Of a stretch of DNA of 64,000 nucleotides, positions 60,197-64,000 are shown in pieces (the first letter of the stretch is position 1; each line of letters begins with the position of its first letter). The stretch covers positions 248,001-312,000 of the forward strand of contig OZ025822.1 of assembly GCA_964019425.1 (NCBI GenBank), in the 5' to 3' direction. Both the position numbers and the translations under genes were made by a program. The notes under the pieces were generated by a model. It made no database searches, was not told where the DNA came from, and saw only the letters and a program-made list of their open reading frames with translations. The DNA is from Flectonema sp. DT1601 (lineage: Eukaryota > Euglenozoa > Diplonemea > Diplonemida > Diplonemidae).

Positions 60197-61666
60197 TTAG
60201 GCAGCTACAACACGAGCTTCTCTCATCATTCTTTGGTCACTTGCTATCCAATGATCGTTGTCTCGTAGTTTTGGTGTCATTCTGACTTTTGTTACAGCCT
60301 GATGATATCTCTGTAGCATTGCTCGTTTTGATAATACATAATCAAACGGTATATTAACATCATGCATTATGAGGGACATTATTTCCTCGATATCGTCAGT
60401 GATTGTCGGTTGGTAGATACCACTCTTCTCAACAACAGTAGTTACGATAGTAAGAAAGTCTGAATACGCTAAAATATCAGCCGGGTTATCCATCTTCTCA
60501 ACAATCATTCTTTGCATTCTAACTAAAGGTTGGACTACTTCCGTGTAGCTGAAATTATTTCTAAGTTGTCCGATGATTACTGACATAAAATCAGATTTCA
60601 TAAATCCTTTCACAGCCAGGTCTTCATCTATTATAAATAAGTCCCTGGCTAATCGAACGTAATACGGGACACTAAAACCGTCTTTGAATCTGATACCCTC
60701 ACGAATACACGTGAATATAGATAACTCGTTTCCCTCAGAGTCTAAATACTTTCCATGCATCTCACTAATACAGGATGGGTCAACCCGTAGCATTACAGAC
60801 AACAATTCTGAGGGATACTTCGCTTCAAAAACGTTTTTTGAATCGTCTTGGAGAATCGTCAACAACGTTGGTATTATTTTTTTATTTTTAATTAACATTT
60901 TTTCAATAATCCCTGATTTTGGTTGATGCAATGCCATCAACGTTAGTAATTTAAGTGTGAACACACTTTCAGTCTCAGTTTTTGCCTCCTGAAGGGTATT
61001 CACAACGAAATTAACCGTATCTTGGTTCAACATTAGATTCGAATTCGCGTCCATCTGCGCAAGAGCAGACAGCGATGCAGAGAACAACACAGGAGTCATA
61101 ATTCCGTTTTTCCTTGCCTCAATTATTAATTTTATTAGTTCAGGGCAGTACATGTTTTCATTAACAGGCCAATCCGTTTGAGGAGATCCCCTATCCTTAG
61201 CGAATACTGCGAGGAAGTGAAAGGCCCTGTCATAATCAGCTTCTTGAAACCATTCAAGAAGATTGCTTAATTGATCTTCCATTGGTTTGTTTAAAAACTT
61301 TTCATCATCAGAGTGTTTTAGTGAATCCTTATCTTCAATATATGACAGTGCTGGGTCAACTGATTTCTTTAAAAGACTGTTTTTTTTTTTTTTGTTTTTT
61401 TTTTTTTTTTAAATCAACCAATTACGTTTATAATCAACATACTTTGAACTCGACCCCGTGACAGCTCTTATTACACTAGTTGCTGCTTCACTACCTCGAC
61501 CTTCATTTTGTACAGCATCCCAAAAGTACGTACAAGCCTGTTATTATTTGTTATAGACATTGGTTAGTAAAGAGCTGTGAAAGTCAATGTAAACACATAC
61601 TGCTGTGGCACCTAACAACCACGGTAAACCTTCCTTTGCGTGCTCTGTGAAACGAACCCTTGCCAT
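60197..61666 (-). CDS. Alpha-solenoid (ARM/HEAT-like) protein, three exons
   Basis: Exons 61601-61666, 61443-61537 and 60197-61376 join in frame across introns of 63 and 66 bp, both with GTATGT donors and ACAG acceptors, giving 446 residues. The first two exons are too short to stand out alone; the frame of exon 3 has no ATG before 61282, but the joins supply one at 61666. That ATG follows the acceptor tttcctccaag (61681-61682). The N-terminus MARVRFTEHAKEGLPWLLGA is basic with a short hydrophobic stretch, possibly mitochondrial. The rest is a run of amphipathic helices (FTLKLLTLMALHQP, IPTLLTILQDD, YPSELLSVMLRVD) of ARM/HEAT character. No orthologue is recognised. Confidence 0.75.
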
Positions 61667-61874
61667 AATATGGTTCTCTACTTGGAGGAAAATATTTTTT
61701 AAGTACAACGGAGGTCGGCATTGATAACTGAAATGTGTTTTTCTTTTTTTTTTTTACAAAATAAAAAACTGAAATCTAATCAGAGGAAGTATCTAAAATG
61801 TGTGTTTTTGTTTGTTTCGTTTGTTTTCTTCTTCTTGGATCTAATAAGAAGGAAAAGAAAGAAATTGGTACTTA

Positions 61875-61909
<35 letters not shown>

Positions 61910-61937
61910 TTTTAACACAATGAACAAGTGTGGATAC

Positions 61938-63599
61938 CTACGGACATTCAACAGGAAGGAATTCAACAATGTCGGTGTTGTTGTTGATGTTTGACTGGTT
62001 TCGATGCTGTTTTCTAATTGACTGGATCTCACTAAACCAGGCAGCACCCTTTGCCGTGGCGTAACTTTCTTTTTCAGTTCTGTTAGAAGGCGGAACGTAC
62101 TCTGTTGCCTCTGCTGGAGGAGTGTATGTGTTGATGTGAGGAGTAAAGGTGCAAGAATCTTTTTCATTTCTATCTTGTTGCTGTCTTTGAATTGTTAGTC
62201 GATTTTGTTTTCTGAATTTCCAGTTCTGCTGTCTAACAAACATTTCATTTCCTGAACCAGCACTAGCTGATCTGACAACTGACTTGTTAACATTTTGATG
62301 GGATTTTGGAGTCGGTGGTAGTTGGTCTCTCACCGCCATATGTTGTGAACGAATTTGTTCTTTTTTTAAATATCTACCGTCTCTTGAGTTACAACGTCCA
62401 GTCTCTTTATCAATTCGCTGAGAATTCTCTGAAACTCGAGGAGTAAAAGTATTATTATGTTGAGAACTTCGTACAGATGAAATAGTAGCATTACTCTTTA
62501 TGTGATGTGTTGGTTGCTGTAATCGATCGACTCCTCCTTCTCTTTGTCGTCTTACCTCAGCTAACACATTCGTATAAGCTCCTAAGGATGGTGATGATCG
62601 CAATTTGTTTGTCTCATCCATCATTGACATATCCTTAGCACGTTGCTTTCTAAATTCTTGTCGATGTCCTTCTTCCATCAGTCGTTTCCATATGTCAGTA
62701 GACGCTGATTTCGTGTTTTTCTTATTAACGAGAGGTGTGAATAAGACTTGACCAGTCTCAGGGTCAGTTAATATGTCAGGCTGGGTATTAAGTTTCACTG
62801 TTGGTGTAGAAATTTCAATTAACCTTTCTAAAGCACTGCTACTTAAGGATCTCCTGTGAGAAGAATTACTTCTGGGCGTTGCTGATGCTGCAGCTTCTTT
62901 TTCCCGTGCTTGTTGTCGTTTTTGTTGACGAACTCTCTTCTCATGATCTCTAAGTAGTAAATGTTCAACAGGATAGCTTCTGGACCCTTCAACAATCTTC
63001 TTACTCATATCATTGACTTGAGGTATTGGTTTGTTTTCAGTCACTTCTTGAGCAGCTTTTTCTTGTCTGTGACGTTGAATTTTAGCTTCCTTACGCTGCT
63101 TCCAATCAAGAAGATGCTGTGTTGTTCTAGTAATGTCTTTACTGTATGTGTTAATTGATGGTGTTGATTGGTTTGGTGGGTCAATTGGAGCTAACGACTG
63201 CTTTAGTTTTATGAGATTATCTGTTCTTGAACGAGCGTCTTGATAAAGTCGAATGTGAGCGACTTCCTTTAGTTGTAAGTTCTTTGATACGGTTGTCGTT
63301 TCGGGAGTTCGAGATCGCAGCAGCTCTTCCATCTCTCTTCCTCTTCTTAAGATGTCTAGTCTGGCTTTGTATTCCTCATTTCTTTTTAATAAATTATCTT
63401 CAACTTTTCCATCTCTTTGAAGCCTCTTTGCCTTACCCGTTATTGCTGGCGTGTGTGAATCATTTGCTGACTTTCTCGGAGGAGTATAACACGCTACTAG
63501 AATAGAGTTGCTGTATCTGTCATCAAAATCAACACCACCCCTGACACTGTTTATTGCAGCTGCAACCCTCGCAGTTCCCTTCTCAACATCTGCAGACAT
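61938..63599 (-). CDS. Basic coiled-coil protein with FTPxVN motifs
   Basis: A 553-residue Arg/Lys/Gln-rich protein. Charged helices (ARLDILRRGREMEELLRSR, EAKIQRHRQEKAAQEVTEN, EKRVRQQKRQQAREKEA) alternate with Ser-rich linkers. A short motif recurs: LFTPLVN (286-292), TFTPRVS (384-390) and TFTPHIN (484-490), and RLYQDARSR sits near residue 117. The combination of LYxDAxxR and FxPxIN modules is a pattern I associate with uncharacterised protist cytoskeletal proteins, which is a weak recollection. The ATG at 63599 lies behind an A-rich leader; a candidate acceptor aaaaacag is about 50 bases upstream. A flagellar or centrosomal role is possible but unproven. Confidence 0.7.
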   Translation of the reverse strand: MSADVEKGTARVAAAINSVRGGVDFDDRYSNSILVACYTPPRKSANDSHTPAITGKAKRLQRDGKVEDNLLKRNEEYKARLDILRRGREMEELLRSRTPETTTVSKNLQLKEVAHIRLYQDARSRTDNLIKLKQSLAPIDPPNQSTPSINTYSKDITRTTQHLLDWKQRKEAKIQRHRQEKAAQEVTENKPIPQVNDMSKKIVEGSRSYPVEHLLLRDHEKRVRQQKRQQAREKEAAASATPRSNSSHRRSLSSSALERLIEISTPTVKLNTQPDILTDPETGQVLFTPLVNKKNTKSASTDIWKRLMEEGHRQEFRKQRAKDMSMMDETNKLRSSPSLGAYTNVLAEVRRQREGGVDRLQQPTHHIKSNATISSVRSSQHNNTFTPRVSENSQRIDKETGRCNSRDGRYLKKEQIRSQHMAVRDQLPPTPKSHQNVNKSVVRSASAGSGNEMFVRQQNWKFRKQNRLTIQRQQQDRNEKDSCTFTPHINTYTPPAEATEYVPPSNRTEKESYATAKGAAWFSEIQSIRKQHRNQSNINNNTDIVEFLPVECP

Positions 63600-63845
63600 T
63601 CTTTTTTTATTCCGTTATTTGTAATTGATTAATTGTTTTTTTTTTAAATCTGTTTTTTTTAAAAAGGAATAGTGAATATACAAACATCAACAATACAATA
63701 ACTACTAAGAGCGCATGATTAACCTTTATAAGATATCACTTAGAAAGGCTTATTCACTGACCCGCCTTCCTATGAGGAATGTTTGTGCACCAGAAATTGT
63801 GAACACCATTGCAGCAGTTGTTGCTGGTGAGCGATGGCAACACAA

Positions 63846-63902
63846 TTAAAACATCAGCTGAGTACGGTTGTTTGTAATCTTAAAAGAGCATCCCTTAGAG
63901 TG
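63846..63902 (-). CDS. Terminal exon of a gene extending past the right edge (partial)
   Basis: On the minus strand, a GTAAGT donor lies at the window edge (about 63992-63997). A branch-like gctaataacc and the acceptor ttctttctacag follow, and after that a frame reads HSKGCSFKITNNRTQLMF and stops at 63846. The intron would be about 90 bp, the same size as others here. The upstream exon is outside the window, so the phase cannot be tested and the product is unknown. Confidence 0.4.
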   Translation of the reverse strand, partial: HSKGCSFKITNNRTQLMF

Positions 63903-64000
63903 CTGTAGAAAGAATAATTCATGTTACGGTTATTAGCATTCTGGTTAAAAAACAAAACCAGATCTGCCTATTGGTACACAATAGAATATTACTTACCAAG

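Overview
The window is nuclear DNA of a flagellated protist, most likely a euglenozoan and, by inference, a diplonemid. Every well-supported protein gene, from 2.2 kb to the right edge, lies on the minus strand, as in a long polycistronic transcription unit. Almost every start codon is preceded within about 10 to 60 bases by a pyrimidine-rich tract ending in AG, which is what spliced-leader trans-splicing needs. Unlike trypanosomatids, five genes also carry ordinary GT-AG cis-introns of mostly 60 to 106 bp (up to 201 bp, and 415 bp in one invaded intron), usually with a GTATGT donor. Intergenic DNA is rich in long A and T runs. No spliced-leader RNA gene or rRNA is present, so the assignment rests on gene organisation and gene content only.

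Layout in window order. 0-2 kb: the 3' end of a non-LTR retrotransposon (RNase H and a C-terminal Cys/His knuckle) and a tRNA-Thr(AGU), both on the plus strand; they lie just beyond the last minus-strand gene and may mark the end of the unit. 2-12 kb: a SAM-domain protein, a secreted GH36-like glycosidase whose intron holds a repeat and a tRNA-like remnant, poly(ADP-ribose) glycohydrolase, and LRRC49 of the tubulin polyglutamylase complex. 13-28 kb: a MAPK/NLK-like kinase, RAB28, COQ5, a SAPS-domain phosphatase regulatory subunit, a long coiled-coil protein and a PRA1 protein. 28.3-30.4 kb: a satellite array with higher-order structure. 31-42 kb: a membrane-anchored GH51-like arabinofuranosidase, an EF-hand protein, a small basic protein, B9D2 and a large Cys-rich type I membrane protein. 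44-64 kb: a GPI-anchor candidate, TBCK, a degenerate alpha-kinase, an EndoG/EXOG nuclease, a giant C-type-lectin membrane protein, an alpha-solenoid protein, a basic coiled-coil protein and the last exon of a further gene.

Functional themes are the cilium (LRRC49, RAB28, B9D2), membrane traffic (RAB28, PRA1, TBCK), extracellular polysaccharide breakdown (GH36-like, GH51-like) and the cell surface (three large secreted or anchored proteins). The neighbours look functionally mixed, as expected in a polycistronic unit, and I do not claim an operon-like pathway.

The most unusual features are (1) the satellite, whose 14 cores each carry, on the transcribed strand, something that looks like a trans-splice acceptor followed by an ATG and a short reading frame beginning MAEVE; (2) an alpha-kinase-fold protein that keeps its zinc module but appears to have lost its metal-binding catalytic residues; (3) a tRNA-Thr with C instead of U at position 33; (4) two dispersed repeat families whose copies all lie in the same orientation; and (5) a probable spliced gene fragment on the opposite strand at 19.8-20.1 kb.
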